Assembly: GCA_004835665.1 (NCBI GenBank)
Contig: RBKR01000002.1
Coordinates: 1,798,001-1,862,000 of the forward strand
Direction of reading: 5' to 3'
Length of the DNA stretch: 64,000 nucleotides
Source of the DNA: Phoma sp. XZ068
Lineage: Eukaryota; Ascomycota; Dothideomycetes; Pleosporales; Didymellaceae
Positions 1 to 12,395 of the stretch are shown here, piece after piece. The notes under the pieces were generated by a model. That model was not told the DNA's origin, searched no databases, and saw nothing but the letters and a program-made list of their open reading frames with translations. Made by a program: the position numbers and the translations under genes. How positions within the stretch are numbered: position 1 is the stretch's first letter; each line of letters opens with the position of its first letter.

Positions 1-121
1 TGGTTTGCCGATTCTACTTGCTCCCAAGCTTAATGATTATTGCGAGAGCAATACAAAGTAGCAGAAGTGGTAATGCCTGCATTCATCACTCTAAACAATC
101 GCTAAAATCACACGCTCCAGT

Positions 122-1831
122 ATGGTAGCGGTCTTCAAGCTGGTTGTTGCCGCGATCTGTAGCCAAACCCTGGCGGCAACAGACATCATGCCTTTCGACG
201 CTCGCGAAGCTACAATTGACTCGGTCCACCATGCGCTCTACACCGGGCTGTCCACATGTCGAGAGGTCGTCTCGGCCTTCCTTGCCCGCATCGAAGCTCA
301 TAACAACCGGACAAACGCCATAATCACTTTGAACCCCAACGCTCTTGTTGTTGCGGATGCCCTAGATGAGCAACTTTCGGCAGGGAATGCAACTGGCCTT
401 CTCTTCGGCGTCCCTGTTCTACTAAAAGATAACTACGACACTGCAGATATGCCAACTACAGGCGCCAGCCTAGCACTCGCGAAATCACAGCCTATTGAAG
501 ATGCACCTAGCGTGGCGGCACTGAAGAGCGCTGGAGCTGTTATTCTTGGCAAGACGAATCTGCATGAACTTGCGCTTGAGGGTATCAGTGTATCGTCCTT
601 GGGTGGACAAACCATCAATCCGTACGATGCAACACGCACGCCTGGTGGGAGCTCTGGCGGCACAGGAGCAGCTGTTGCATCGTCGTTCTGTGTGTTCGGC
701 AGCGGTACTGATACCGTTAACTCCTTACGAAACCCTGCGTCAGCGAACTCACTGTGCAGCATCCGGCCTACTAGAGGGCTCGTAACACGTACCGGTATCA
801 TACCCATATCGTACACCCACGATACCATTGGTCCCATCGCCAGATCAATCAAGGATGTTGCCACAGCTTTAACGGTTATGGCTGCTACGGGCTTCGATGC
901 TGCGGACAACGCAACAGCACTTGTCCCTTCGCCAAACCGTAACATGGACTACACTGCATTACTTTCGACTACTAAACTCCAAGGCCTTCGAATTGGCGTT
1001 CTCAATGGCTTCTTCAACCGCTCTGAATCGGCAGAGGTTACACCCGTCAATAACGTTATGGATGCGGTCATGTCCAGATTGACGACTGAGAACGTAACTT
1101 TAATTCCGATCAACGAGACCATGTACAACGCAACGTCTATTCAGGCGGCACTCGATGTTCAGCGCTACGAGTACCGCGAGTTGATGGATGAGTATCTCCA
1201 GCGCCCATCACTCTCGGGCGAACACCCTAACACCCTCAACGAACTGTACGCGCGCAAAGCAATCAATGGTTCTGGCGGCAGATTCTTGGTCCTGCCGTCC
1301 CAATACGAATACGTGAACACTGCGCTTGTCTCGTCAACATGCAACGAAACGTACATCCAGCGGCAGAACGGTATTCGAAACCTCACTCTTGCATTGCAAC
1401 AAACATTCGCCGCAAACAACCTGGACGCGATCATCTATCCAGAGCAGAAGAACTTGGTTGTGAAAATCGGGTCACCATCGCAGAGTGGCCGCAACGGCAT
1501 TCTGGCAGCGCTTACAGGTGTCCCTGTCGTAACAGTTCCTGCAGGGTTCAGCGAGCCAAGTGACGATGCGCCGATTGGTGTGCCGATTGGCATGGAGATT
1601 CTGGGCCGGCCTTGGGAAGAACAGAAGCTGTTGGGTATTGGCTATGCCATTGAGCAGTTGATGAAGGTTAGGCGGGCACCGACATGGGCTAAAGAGGTCG
1701 TGGAGGTCCCGCGCTACGAGAATATTCCCGTACTTGTGCCAGACACAGGCAACATAAGTCCCGCGTATCCGCTAGGGACGCTTGTAGGCAGAGCGACGAT
1801 GGCCGGGGACTCGACAACAAGTAGCTGGTAG
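122..1831 (+). CDS. secreted amidase (amidase signature family)
   Basis: Intronless, 569 aa. Amidase-signature enzymes hydrolyse C-N amide bonds with a Ser-cisSer-Lys triad. The triad is readable: Lys102 (LLKDNYD), cis-Ser177 in the Gly/Ser loop (PGGSSGGTG) and nucleophile Ser201 (GTDTVNSLRNPAS), with family-like spacing. The usual GGS before the nucleophile is VNS here, but the serine is kept. The N-terminus (about 18 residues, hydrophobic, ending LAA) looks like a signal peptide, and there are several N-x-S/T sites, so secretion or vacuolar targeting is likely. The ATG at 122 is the first in frame and directly precedes the signal peptide. The substrate cannot be deduced; fungal relatives are usually labelled amidase or glutamyl-tRNA amidotransferase subunit A-like, and the second label does not fit a secreted protein. 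Confidence 0.9.
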   Translation: MVAVFKLVVAAICSQTLAATDIMPFDAREATIDSVHHALYTGLSTCREVVSAFLARIEAHNNRTNAIITLNPNALVVADALDEQLSAGNATGLLFGVPVLLKDNYDTADMPTTGASLALAKSQPIEDAPSVAALKSAGAVILGKTNLHELALEGISVSSLGGQTINPYDATRTPGGSSGGTGAAVASSFCVFGSGTDTVNSLRNPASANSLCSIRPTRGLVTRTGIIPISYTHDTIGPIARSIKDVATALTVMAATGFDAADNATALVPSPNRNMDYTALLSTTKLQGLRIGVLNGFFNRSESAEVTPVNNVMDAVMSRLTTENVTLIPINETMYNATSIQAALDVQRYEYRELMDEYLQRPSLSGEHPNTLNELYARKAINGSGGRFLVLPSQYEYVNTALVSSTCNETYIQRQNGIRNLTLALQQTFAANNLDAIIYPEQKNLVVKIGSPSQSGRNGILAALTGVPVVTVPAGFSEPSDDAPIGVPIGMEILGRPWEEQKLLGIGYAIEQLMKVRRAPTWAKEVVEVPRYENIPVLVPDTGNISPAYPLGTLVGRATMAGDSTTSSW

Positions 1832-2557
1832 CACAACTTACATTCTCACATGATTGAACTATGGAAGACCAACCATGTTGAATGCGGGAATCTCTCTCGC
1901 AACAGAGGTTGCGGTAACGACGTGTGCCAGTTTCTGCAGCTACCTCGCGTAAGGTGCACTTGACTGTCCATGCGTTCGCGGCCAAACACGTCTCGCCTTA
2001 TTTTAGTTTATTTGCTTCATGGAGGAACAATCCTTTTGAATACGGCGTTTTTCGTATTCAGTCGAACATGAAAATTCCATACGCTCAGTGATAAATGTTC
2101 GATCTCTGTCCCAAATCTACCTGCATCGGCTAAATCATCTTCGGTGGTACGATGATCGGTATCTTAGCAGGAAACATGCATATTGCAAGATGACGTCCGA
2201 CAAAGGTCCGTGGCCAACACAGCCGCGACACAGCCGGGAGGCAAACTTCACAAATCGACGCGTACCAGCCCGTGGCGTTTGAGCTTCTGGTAGCATTGCA
2301 ACGCCTACATCCATTCGAATACATCCATTCGAAAACAGAGTGTGGTCGATACCGCAGCTGCCGAGAATGTGCCTAGCAATGGTGCGCTGACCTCGCGGAA
2401 GCTCATGGATGAGCACTGGCAAAATTGCAACACGTGACGATGCGCCAAGCATGCCCAGGCAAGCTAACACCTGTCCGAGCTCAGCGGACGATGACAACCT
2501 CGAGGTCTGATCTCCTTGTTCCCTTACGACGTCTACCATGCTTCGTCGACAGCACCG
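1832..2557. other. intergenic region between amidase and membrane-protein gene
   Basis: No convincing coding sequence. It holds the 3' flank of the amidase and the promoter of the next gene. The only structure seen is a 14-bp direct repeat in tandem at 2307-2334. Confidence 0.6.
2307..2334. repeat. two tandem 14-bp units
   Basis: Adjacent units acatccattcgaat and acatccattcgaaa differ only at the last base. They lie about 220 bp upstream of the membrane-protein start, so they could be a duplicated binding site or a small slippage product. Confidence 0.7.
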
Positions 2558-3623
2558 ATGGGTCAACCGCTTGGCTATCCAGGTATCGTCAACATTGTCA
2601 CTCTCGTCGTCTTCTTCATCTATCTCGTAATATCGCTTTACTTGATTCTACGCCAAGGCTTGGGGCGGAGTTGGCCATGGATCTGGCTGACGACACTATG
2701 TGTTTGCCGGCTTGTACAAGTTTCCATGGATTTGGCAACGACACAACTCAATCCCATTTCAGATGTTCCTAATACATCCGTCTCATCCGGTGTGGCCATC
2801 TTGACATCCATGGGTCTCACGCCTCTGTTCATGTCAACCAGCAGTCTACTCAACACCACGACCAAGCCGAAAGGACGACGCATGCAATGGATCCTACTTT
2901 TCGTCCACATTCCCCTTATCATTTCCTTTATCCTCATAGTCGCTGGCGGCATAGATCCAGACTCCCGCGAGGGTCCGACATACGCGGCAACTGAAGCGAC
3001 CAAAGCCGGAATCAGCCTTTACATCGCCTGTTTTCTAATCCTCATATGGGCCACGGCAGTCATATCTGCTCGACTTTATCTCGCGGATTCTCAAGAAGTC
3101 AAGATCCTGACTACAGTCGTACTTAGTCTACCATTCTTTGTCGTCGACATTGTTTACATGACCTGCTTCGCATTTGAGAGCTGGGTTGACAAGACCTCCG
3201 AAATGCGATTCAACGTCATTTCTGGCAATGTCACGATTCAACTGTGCATGTACGTACCTGCTATCTCCTCGCGCTTGGGTCATTTGTAGGATCGTTATCC
3301 TGCAATATCTACATCTTGCGGCCTGCGAGTTTGCAGTATAATTATTGGCTCGTTACTGACTGTTCTGTAACAGGCAAGTCATCATGGAGTACATCGTCGT
3401 TGGTCTTTACCTATTCTTGGGACTGGAACTCCCCAGCAAAGCCGCCCGACTAAGGGAGCAGATCGAGGAAGTCAAAGAGATGAGCGCGGATCAGATCCAG
3501 GAGACGATCCTCTGGAAGCTCCACGAAGCAGTCTCACGAGTCGTAGCGGCGATGATCATGCCGGCCCTTCAATTCTCGCACTGGATGTTAGGGAAGATAT
3601 TGCGTTCTGGACATGCTCCTTGA
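2558..3623 (+). CDS. multi-pass membrane protein, DUF7702-like
   Basis: Two exons, 2558-3249 and 3374-3623 (intron GTACGT...AACAG, 124 nt), give 313 aa. The open frame extends upstream to 2516 but without an ATG, so ATG 2558 was chosen. Seven or so hydrophobic helices are visible: VNIVTLVVFFIYLVISLYLI, the WPWIWLTTLCVCRLVQV segment, an AILTSMGLTPLFM segment, WILLFVHIPLIISFILIVAG, GISLYIACFLILIWATAVI, a VVLSLPFFVVDIVYMTCFAF segment and, in exon 2, IMEYIVVGLYLFLGL. The layout resembles the fungal integral membrane family DUF7702, whose function is unknown. The C-terminus is amphipathic and basic. The family name is from memory of the pattern. A short upstream exon cannot be excluded because the ATG lies very close to the first helix. 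Confidence 0.75.
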
Positions 3624-5471
3624 GCCCGGGAGGCTGTGGTCTACGGTGTGCCGTAGATCAACTTGACTCAATTCACATGTGCGGCCTGGACAAAGTACCT
3701 AATGGAGCGAACCGACGACGCTCAGATTGGACGTCTGTAATGTCGATGCAACAAGTGCGCAGAAAGAAACATGCCCCGAACTACGAACAAAGCCAGCCAT
3801 GGAAAACATCTCTGGCGACACGCGCGTCAGTAACCTGATGCCTTGCTCGCAGGCGTTGTATTTGCCTAATTGGGCTGATGGCGAGGTTGCCATAAGGATG
3901 TTCATCACCTGGACTTCACCAATCCCTTGAACCTACGCGAAACGACGAAACTGATTAGCTTTCGAGACGCGCAATACTATAAATGTCACCACTACGTCAG
4001 ACACATCGCGACCTGCACGCGTGTACAACTGGGCCTCTCACGTTGCATGCGCAGTGAGGAACCAAGCACAGATATCGCAGTCTAGCACTCGGAGCCGGTG
4101 CAAGTTGTAGCTGTCCCAACACCTTGCACAAGCAATCCAGTGCATACCTGCCAGGCACGAGTCTCTTGAAGATTCAACCCGGATACAAGTTTTTACAGGG
4201 GATGCATGATACAAGGATGGCAGAAAGTCAGCCAACGTGGTCGGAACGATGGTGGTTAAGTGAGGAGCTCGGTCCCGGTTTTAGGAAGGTGCAGGGGGGT
4301 AAACAAGGAATCATCTCATAGCGGAGAGGAGTTAGCTTGAATATGCTACTTGCCAATGCAGTGATAGTACAGCGCATAGGTACATTTTCAAAAGCACTAT
4401 CAATCCGTTCTGTGAATCGCATCCTGATCCTGTTCTACGTGATGCCAGTACGGATTGTTACGCGGGTATAAGGAAGGAGTTTTCCTCGGCAAATCATACC
4501 TCTCCTTTTTTAATCAGACTTTGAATTGCTCAGTGAAGATCTCCAAATCAGAAAGCTAACTGCATTCTTGCACATCTCTTGTGGCGACTTCACGTGTGCG
4601 ATCTGTCCGTTACAAAGTCGACATGTCCGCATCGCGACAACAGCGAAATCACCGGGAACCCAGAACACCCAGTATCGCCAGGACAGAGGCTCTATATCTT
4701 AAGTTCATGAGAAGAGTAAAGTTTAAAAAGGAAACCTATATCTCATGGGTCGTGGATTCGTTCTGGTGATTTTTTCTCGCAGTTTACGTGGTTGGGGAAT
4801 ATCGTGAAATACGCGACAGGTCAAAGGTTTTGAGAGGTAGCAAAGGAAATTTTCATGGAATGAATGTATTTCGCTTCGACTGCAGGAAAGGCAGCTTGGA
4901 TATGCATTGCGTATAAGTGTAGAAGTTGAGGGGCGTGAGTATAATGGGGTTGATTGGAGGTTGTCGAGTGGTTGCGCAGAGCAGAGACAGTTAAAAAGTG
5001 ATGCTCTTGATTTTTTTTGGGAGTGCAGGATGCATACCAGCCCACCGCCCTTTGCTACCTTACTTCTGCGGTTGACAAAGACATAAATGTGTATGGAGGG
5101 ACTACATTTATTACATGGTAAGGCTAGAAGGTGGTTGATATGTCTGGGCCTGGGACCGCGACAGCGTCAACACACGGCAATCATTCACGTAATCACTGTC
5201 ACATCGGTACACGAAGCAACCCATGAGACCGCATGTATGAATTAACTTTTTGTAGATTCGTACCAGCCCATACCGGACTAGAAATAAATAAGCTCCCAAG
5301 GACCGAAGCCAGGTTTCTCGTCACCAACGCCACACATGCTCGGCATCCACATCTATACGCCTCGCCTCTCGAACTAAACATCTCGTTATATCATCAAACA
5401 TCACAAATCATTGACTAAAGACATAGCTAAAGCCTGGGTTTTATAGCCTGGTCTTGGGGGCCCGAGCGTAG
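3624..5471. other. intergenic region between convergent genes
   Basis: 3' flanks of the plus-strand membrane gene and the minus-strand dehydrogenase. Only short random ORFs are present; I see no RNA gene, repeat or coding signal. Confidence 0.55.
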
Positions 5472-6990
5472 TTATTCGCGCATGTTGACGACGCAGCGGA
5501 TGCAGTCGCCAGCCTTCATGTCGCCGAAGGCCTGGTTGATCTTGTCGAGGGGTTGACGGTGAGTGATGAACTCGTCGACCTTGAGGTCGCCGTTCATGTA
5601 ATCAGAGACGAGACCGGGAAGCTGTGTGCGGCCCTTGACACCGCCGAAGGCGCATCCTTTCCAGACACGGCCGGTGACAAGCTGGAAGGCTATGGGGTTG
5701 TTAGCAAAGACTATTGTGAGGAGAGAATGGTACGTACGGCGAGTGGCGATCTCCTGGCCAGCAGCAGCGACACCGATAATGATGGACTCTCCCCATCCCT
5801 TGTGGCAGGCCTCGAGCGCAGCACGCATAACGTTGACGTTACCTGTGCAGTCGAATGTGTAGTCGCAGCCGCCGTCGGTCATCTCGATGAGCTTCTCTTG
5901 GATGCTCTGGGAACCGAGCTTGGTGGGGTTGACGAAGTCGGTGGCACCGAACTTCTTCGCCCACTCCTCCTTGGAGTCATTTACGTCGACAACGATGATC
6001 TTGCCGGCCTTGTTCTTGACAGCACCCTGGATGACGGACAGACCGACACAGCCAGCGCCGAAGACGGCAACGTTGGAGCCCTCCTCAACACCGCCCTTTC
6101 CTGCGGTGATGACGGCGGCACCGTATCCGGTTGTGATACCGCAGCCGAGCAGGCAGGTGCGGTCCATGGGTGCCTTCTCGGTGATGGCAACGACGGAGAT
6201 GTCGGCGACGACGGTGTACTGGGAGAATGTGGAGGTTCCCATGAAGTGGAGGAGGTCCTTGCCCTTGCACTTGAAGCGCGAGGTGCCATCAGGCATGACA
6301 CCCTTACCCTGTGTTGCGCGAATCTTGCCGCACAGGTTGGTCTTGCCGGACTTGCAGAACTTGCACTCCTTGCACTCTGGTGTGCTGGCAGCTGTTAGCA
6401 TGTATGGAGGGGTTCGATGGGTGGAGCTGCGTACTAGAGGGCAACGACGTGGTCACCAGGCTTCACGTTTGTGACGCCCTCACCAACGGACTCGACGATA
6501 CCAGCACCCTCGTGCCCGAGAACAATGGGGAAAGCACCCTCGGGGTCCTTTCCGGACAATGTGTAGGCATCTGTGTGGCAGACACCGGTGTAGTAGATCT
6601 CAATGCGGACCTCGTGGGCCTTGGGGGGCGCGACCTCGACATCCTCAATGGAGAGGTCCTTGCCGGCTTCCCAGGCAACTGCGGCCTGTTGTAGTCAGCA
6701 CAGTTGTTCGGACGTTTCGTCATTCTCCATTGACATGTCCGTGTCTTTCCGCTGCGCAATTCCTGCTTAATTCCTGCTTGCTCATATGCGGATCCGCACA
6801 TGCCAAGCCTAGGCTGCGTCCCCGACAAGAGACAGAGAAGCTCAACGAGCAAGCTCAGCGCGAAGATGTAGAACATGAAGCTTCAGAACGTACCTTGCAG
6901 GTGATGGTCTATGCAATTGTCAGCTCATTGATCCTCAATTGTGTTGTTGCGGTGCTGTTGACATACCTTGCCAACGGTATCAGCGGGCAT
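5472..6990 (-). CDS. SFA1: S-(hydroxymethyl)glutathione dehydrogenase / class III alcohol dehydrogenase
   Basis: Zinc medium-chain dehydrogenase that oxidises S-hydroxymethylglutathione in formaldehyde detoxification and also reduces S-nitrosoglutathione. Five exons on the minus strand: 6967-6990, 6894-6908, 6435-6685, 5738-6384 and 5472-5689, all with GT-AG borders and consistent phases, giving 384 aa (family about 375-385). The start MPADTVGK is joined to TITCK (a 15-nt micro-exon) and AAVAWEAGKDL. Catalytic zinc ligands are in GVCHTDAYTLSG and GHEGAG; the structural-zinc cysteines are in ECKECKFCKSGKTNLC; the NAD-binding glycines are in VFGAGCVGLSV. The C-terminus GDCIRCVVNM is typical of class III. 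It is divergent from the helicase gene across a 1-kb promoter region. Likely cytosolic. Confidence 0.95.
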
Positions 6991-8029
6991 TGTGACGGTG
7001 CAATGAATTCAAAGGGTATCTAGAAGTGCGGAACAAAGTCTCAAGAGTGAAGAGACAGGGCGAAGGGAGGAGAGGAGAGGAAGACTAGTCAAAGTTGCTT
7101 CGGGCTCTGGAAGGACTCCCGACCTTTTATTGAAAGGTGTGGGGTATCTCGACGGCACCGTCATCAGCCCCTCCACGGCGATAGCAGCCCCTCATTCGCG
7201 GCGGAGGCTCGGTCTCTGTCGCAGCTCTCGCGCAATGCTCGCGTCAAGAGGCTGAAGCTCGCGCCGCTCTCGGGCAAAGCGATTTAGCTGGGCATTCGAC
7301 TGCCGCCGTTGGCAATTGGAGGGCCTGGGCAGCGTCCCCGGGGCTCGTTAACCACATGTAGGCGGAGCTTGAGCCGTGGAGCGCGTCGAAGGCGCGTGGA
7401 ACTGGAAGGCGTCGGGTTAACTTGCCGCTTCCGGTAGAGAAACACGGCAACTCGTCTACAAAATCACCGTCTTGGGAGCATGTGTACGGTGCATGTGTGA
7501 TTGCGTTGATAGTAGAGCTCGCAGAACCTTCCATTACTTTCCAGTTCCATGAGGCAGTCAAACAGCCACACCAGTTCTTCGCTGCTGCTCCATAGCAACC
7601 ACTTTGCGGAGCTCCGACCAGCTGACCGGGATCTCTTCCGAGATCATACAGCGACTGGAGCGTGTCCGCTTGCTGGTCCGACTGTTGTCACACGAACAAG
7701 GCTGCACTGTGATGGGTACGATGAGATCAGCGCATGCGCTTTTCTTTGCAGCGAGAGTGTCTCGGGAGGTGGAGGTAGACGTTTGGCTTATTCAGCAGTG
7801 ACTAACGCGTCGACGCGCCCAGGAGCTTTGAGCTCGTCACTAGCACTCCCTCCGATATCGAGGGTGATTGAATGATACCGTTATATGCGCGCACTGTACT
7901 CTACGGACATTGTGAGAGCTTTACACCATACAAGCACCTCGCATTTGACCGCGTCATAGCAAGCCCCACCAAAACTACACAAACGACAGCTTCGCGGCTG
8001 CTCTCAGACCTCACTAACCCAGAGGACTA
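6991..8029. other. divergent promoter region (SFA1 / helicase)
   Basis: No gene. A purine-rich run at about 7044-7083 is a CT-rich tract in the SFA1 sense, of the kind common near fungal transcription starts. The short ORFs on both strands look random. Confidence 0.6.
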
Positions 8030-10650
8030 ATGATCATGCCGAACCCCACAGATATCCCAGCCTTTGCCGCCTCCCAGCTCACGCTGCTCGATGCCGAACT
8101 CAAAGCTGAGCTCTCAGAAACAGACGCGCTCCTCTCCTCGCACACGCCAACTGCACTTGCCCGCGGCGGCCTGGCCATCCTGAACCTCAATGTCTCCTCG
8201 GTGCGAACCGGTATGGGCGGCAAGACCATTGTCGAGCTCGCTTTGGACCCCGCCGTTGTCACAAAGGGTGCGAAACCGGAGATACCTGAACATGGCATTC
8301 GCGTGGGAGACATTGTGGCTGTTGCGGACCAGCCGGCGGGCAGCGCAAAGAAGACGGAGAAGAAAGAGCTGGAGAAAAGGGGGGCAGAGGGCGTTGTGCT
8401 GCGAGTGCGGCGTGAGAGCATCGAGATGGTACTGGACAAGGAAGACGCAGACGTGCCAGGAGGAAGCAAGCTGTGGATGTCAGTCATACACTGGAAGGGC
8501 AGAAACATGAGGCGGAAGCTGATATACCATGTAGAGTCAAGTTGGCGAATGATGTCACCTACAAGAGGTACGCATTCCCAGCAATACAACCAGTTATGCC
8601 CGCTATTGCATGCTTATCCGTGACAGAATGAACCAGACCATGACCAGGCTGCAAAAGTTCGGAGAGCAAGAGTATACACCCTTCGTGAGAGTGCTCTTTG
8701 GACAAGGCTCACCCTCACCTCTCCCGTCAGACCTCAACGACCCCTCGAATCCCCTGCACAAACTGGAGTTCAACGACCCAAGCTTGAATGATAGCCAGAA
8801 AGAGGCCATCAGATTCGCTATAGCGTCTCGAGAAGTTGCCCTCATCCACGGCCCTCCAGGCACCGGGAAAACACATACATTGATCGAGCTGATCCTGCAG
8901 CTGCTCAAGCAGAACCTCCGCCTCCTTGTGTGCGGTCCATCCAACATCTCAGTGGATAACATTGTCGAGCGACTAGCTTCTCACAAGGTCAATATGGTCC
9001 GGCTTGGCCACCCTGCTCGGCTCTTACCATCTGTTCTAAACCACTCACTGGACGTGCTCACCCGCACATCAGAAGCAGCAGCCCTGGTCCAGGATGTGCG
9101 CAAGGAGATGGACGATAAACAGGCATCGATACGGAAGACACGAAACGGCAGAGAGAAACGGCAGATCTACACCGAGCTCAAAGAGTTACGACAAGAGTAC
9201 AGGGTGCGAGAGAAAGGCTGCGTCAATAACCTCGTAGGAGGCAGCAAAGTCGTCCTCGCAACACTACACGGCGCTGGAGGTTTCCACCTCAAGGGCCAAG
9301 AGTTCGACGTCGTCATTGTAGACGAGGCCAGTCAAGCACTCGAAGCACAATGCTGGGTGCCTCTTCTCTGGGTCAAGGCAAACAAGCTCGTTCTCGCAGG
9401 CGACCATCTTCAACTTCCACCCACCATCAAGTCACTCAACTCGAAGGAGTCAAAGGCGGCGAAGAAAGCTGCGACGACTGTGCAAACAGATTCCTCGGGT
9501 ATCAGCAAGACCCTCGAAACTACGCTCTTCGACAGGCTCCTCGCCCTCCACGGACCCAGCATAAAGCGAATGCTGACAACCCAATACCGTATGCACGAAG
9601 CCATCATGCGCTTCCCCTCTGATGCACTCTACGACTCTCAACTCATCGCCGCCGACGCCGTGAAGGACCGTTTGCTCACGGGGCTACCATACGAAGTCCA
9701 AGAGACCGAGGATACAAAAGAAGCACTGGTATTTTGGGACACACAGGGTGGCGACTTCCCCGAGAAGATCGAGGACGAAGGGGTGATCGGCAAGGGAGGG
9801 AAGGGCATGAGTCTGGGCGACAGCAAAAGCAACGAGGCAGAAGCGGCGCTGGTCAAGATGCACGTCACTAATCTACTCGCTGCTGGAGTAAAAGAAGAGG
9901 ATATCGCCGTGATTACGCCATATAATGCGCAGGTATGTTCTCATCTCCCAACTTTATGCGGTTGACAGATGTGCTCGCCTATGCTGCGGCTGTGCCGATC
10001 CGTCTCATCCTCGGGGGTGAAGGGATCCCTGTCATACTAGAGTCCTTTCTTACACTGACCGTTAAACGTCACAGCTGGCACTCCTCGCAGGAATGCTCAA
10101 GGAGAAATACCCACAGCTTGAACTCGGCTCCGTCGACGGGTTTCAAGGCCGCGAAAAAGAAGCCGTCATTGTGAGCACGGTGCGCAGCAACTCGGAGCAT
10201 GAAGTCGGGTTTTTGGGTGAGAAGAGGAGACTCAACGTGGCCATGACACGCCCAAAGAGACATCTTTGTGTTGTTGGGGACAGCGATACCATCAGCAAGT
10301 ACGTGCAGTCTACATTTGTTTACCTTACGCCGTCTTGGTTGGCCTGCACCATCCTGTTTGGCGTGCCAACGAGTACAATGTGGCGAGGTCGGAGTTGAAA
10401 CACGGTGGTGATGTTGCGGAGATGCATGCGTGGACCCGACAAGGCCCATCCCGCACCTGCAAGCCACAGTTGCCAACCCCTCGCTGCCGTTTCCGCCTGG
10501 TCACAGCATCATGCACACCTCTCCCATTCAAACTCTGCTAACGCACTTTTCAGGGGGAGCGCATTTTTGAAGCAATGGATGGAATACCTCGAGGAGAATG
10601 CTGATTTGAGGTATCCAAACTTGGCGGACGTGTATGTGGACGATCAGTAG
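8030..10650 (+). CDS. HCS1: SF1 DNA helicase, HCS1 / IGHMBP2 type
   Basis: Five exons (8030-8478, 8535-8567, 8627-9932, 10075-10298, 10554-10650) give 702 aa with all phases consistent. Upf1-like SF1 helicase matching yeast Hcs1 (DNA polymerase alpha-associated helicase A) and animal IGHMBP2. Motif I GPPGTGKT lies at about 236-243, motif Ia in VCGPSNISVDN, motif II VDEASQ near 392-397, motif III GDHLQLPPT, motif IV TTQYRMHEAIM, motif V SVDGFQGREKEAVIVS and motif VI NVAMTRPKRH. The N-terminal 200 residues form the beta-barrel region. The second exon is only 33 nt, and the last intron (255 nt) is long for this locus. The second codon triplet after the start is followed by another ATG at 8036, which could also serve. 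Expected to act in the nucleus or cytosol in replication- or RNA-linked unwinding. Confidence 0.93.
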
Positions 10651-12395
10651 CGAACGGTGAGCGCGAGACTGGGGTAAGCTGGACATATTATGGGGTTGAA
10701 AGTGGAGAGTGACAGCGAAGCAGAGTGGAAGCTGTAGGAGGAGGTGAGGGCAAGCGAGACAGGCCGAGATGCTGCATGAAAGTGGAACCAGCACTTGGCG
10801 GAGATTTACGGCGCCTCAACTTCAGCGGTTAATTGGTGTTGAGTGCCGCGCGGTCAAAGGGCGACAGTGGCCATCTGACAGCTTTAAGATGCAATTGCAG
10901 GATCAGCCCTGTCGAGGATGCCGGTGTGTAGGTCAGACTACACAAGACGCTGCTGCGATAGGTGAAGGGAGAGGCAAGCGAGGCTCTGCTCCATGCTGCA
11001 TGGTGATGGAGAGGTAAGATGTGCAGAAGCGCTAAAGATTACCTGCAGAGGACTAGCCAGCCTATGGGGAAGCGGCGAGGCAGCACACCAAGCTCGAGGC
11101 TGTTGTCGAGAAGTGGTACGCTAGAGAGTATTGCAAGAGCAGCATTGAATCAGAATCGTACCATGCTCAATGCTTCAATATGGTCGACGTGAAGCCGTCG
11201 AGTCGTAGTGCTCAGCGCCACGGCTCACGCGTGGAGCCCCAATATCGCCCGTGCTGCCACGTTCTCCTGCTCTGAGCAACAGCGGGCGACGAGGACTCGT
11301 TCTGTTGCTCTTGCTGGCAGTCGTGTCTGGGGCCAGCGGCTGGCCAATCCGGGTGCATGGCGCGTTCGTGCATGCACGCCCTCAAACGTCCAATGCATGC
11401 GGTCCCAGGGTGTTGACGTGCACTAGGAATCCGCACACACCACTCGAACGGCTGTCTTGGGAAACCCGTCGAAACGCGGCTGTCGACGCAAACCATGAAG
11501 GGTGAGGGCTGCGGCGCCAGGCCGATGCTTTGGGCACTGCTCCGCGCTGCTGCTGCTGGAAAGGCGTGTGAGAAGCCCCCGTGGCTTCCGCGCCGTGCCG
11601 GTTTGGGCGAAGCGTGCTGTTTCAGACGGCGATAGCACAAGCCTCGCTACCGTGTCGGCACCACCGACCCATTGCATGTCTGTGCGAGGTATCGATTGGA
11701 GAAGGCTCGCACCGTCCTGACCCACGCGAATCAACGCAAATTGCTGCAGCGCCCAAGTTCTTTAAGCATTTCGCCGGCGCGAGGCGTGGTCCTGCGCCAT
11801 TCCGCCGCGGCTTGGACGTGCAGCTATTGACAGTATTAGAGAAGACGCTGTCGCAGATGCCGGCGATGCTCCCTCTTCCATCCTATCGATACTGCTCACC
11901 CCGCCCGTGCCCCCTGCTATGTGACGCTCTTGTTTGATACTTATTCCTCCAGACGCCCCCTTCATCTTTCCGCCGACTGTTGCTCTTCTTCGCCGCTCGT
12001 TCCCCTCGTTCTCAATTCTTCTTCTACTACTTACTATTCTTAGCGCGTCTGTGCCTTTCAAACTGCGCCATTGACTTGAAAGACAAAACTGGGCTACTTA
12101 GACCATTCCATTCCGCATTGTTAGACTTTTAGTCACTTGTTTCACTCCCGACCGCTGCATTACCATTGCTTGGATCGGACCAATTTGTTGCGCTGGCATT
12201 TCCTTTTCATGTGTAGTTACCCGCGAGTAACTGTCCTAAAACCGCATTGGTGATGCTGGGAAGTGGCGCTTCGTACCACAGTTCTCACCAGGGTGCACCT
12301 TGCAACGTCTGCGCGAGCGCAATCTCATTCGCATAAAGTCATCTGCAGCTACTGTCCACAGCTTGCTCTATTAGAGCAGCACGTCACCGCCTCGC
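10651..12395. other. intergenic region upstream of coiled-coil gene
   Basis: No credible coding exon. It contains several TGCATG/CATGCA hexamers (around 10770, 11000, 11355-11400 and 11675), then a strongly pyrimidine-rich tract at about 11935-12060, which suggests a promoter and long leader for the gene at 12396. Confidence 0.55.
11935..12060 (+). promoter_or_regulatory. CT-rich tract, probable core promoter / leader
   Basis: About 125 bp dominated by C and T on the plus strand, with runs such as cttcttctactacttac. CT-rich blocks just before transcription starts are common in filamentous ascomycete genes. The gene assigned is the one at 12396, about 340 bp downstream. Confidence 0.4.

Noticed and set aside
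433..945. 170-codon minus-strand ORF inside the amidase gene
   Set aside because: Antisense shadow of a clear amidase coding region.
5553..6398. 281-codon ORF on the plus strand antisense to SFA1
   Set aside because: It is the mirror of a codon-biased exon. SFA1 on the minus strand is certain, and the antisense protein is an Asp/Gly/Leu/Val-rich chain without any domain.
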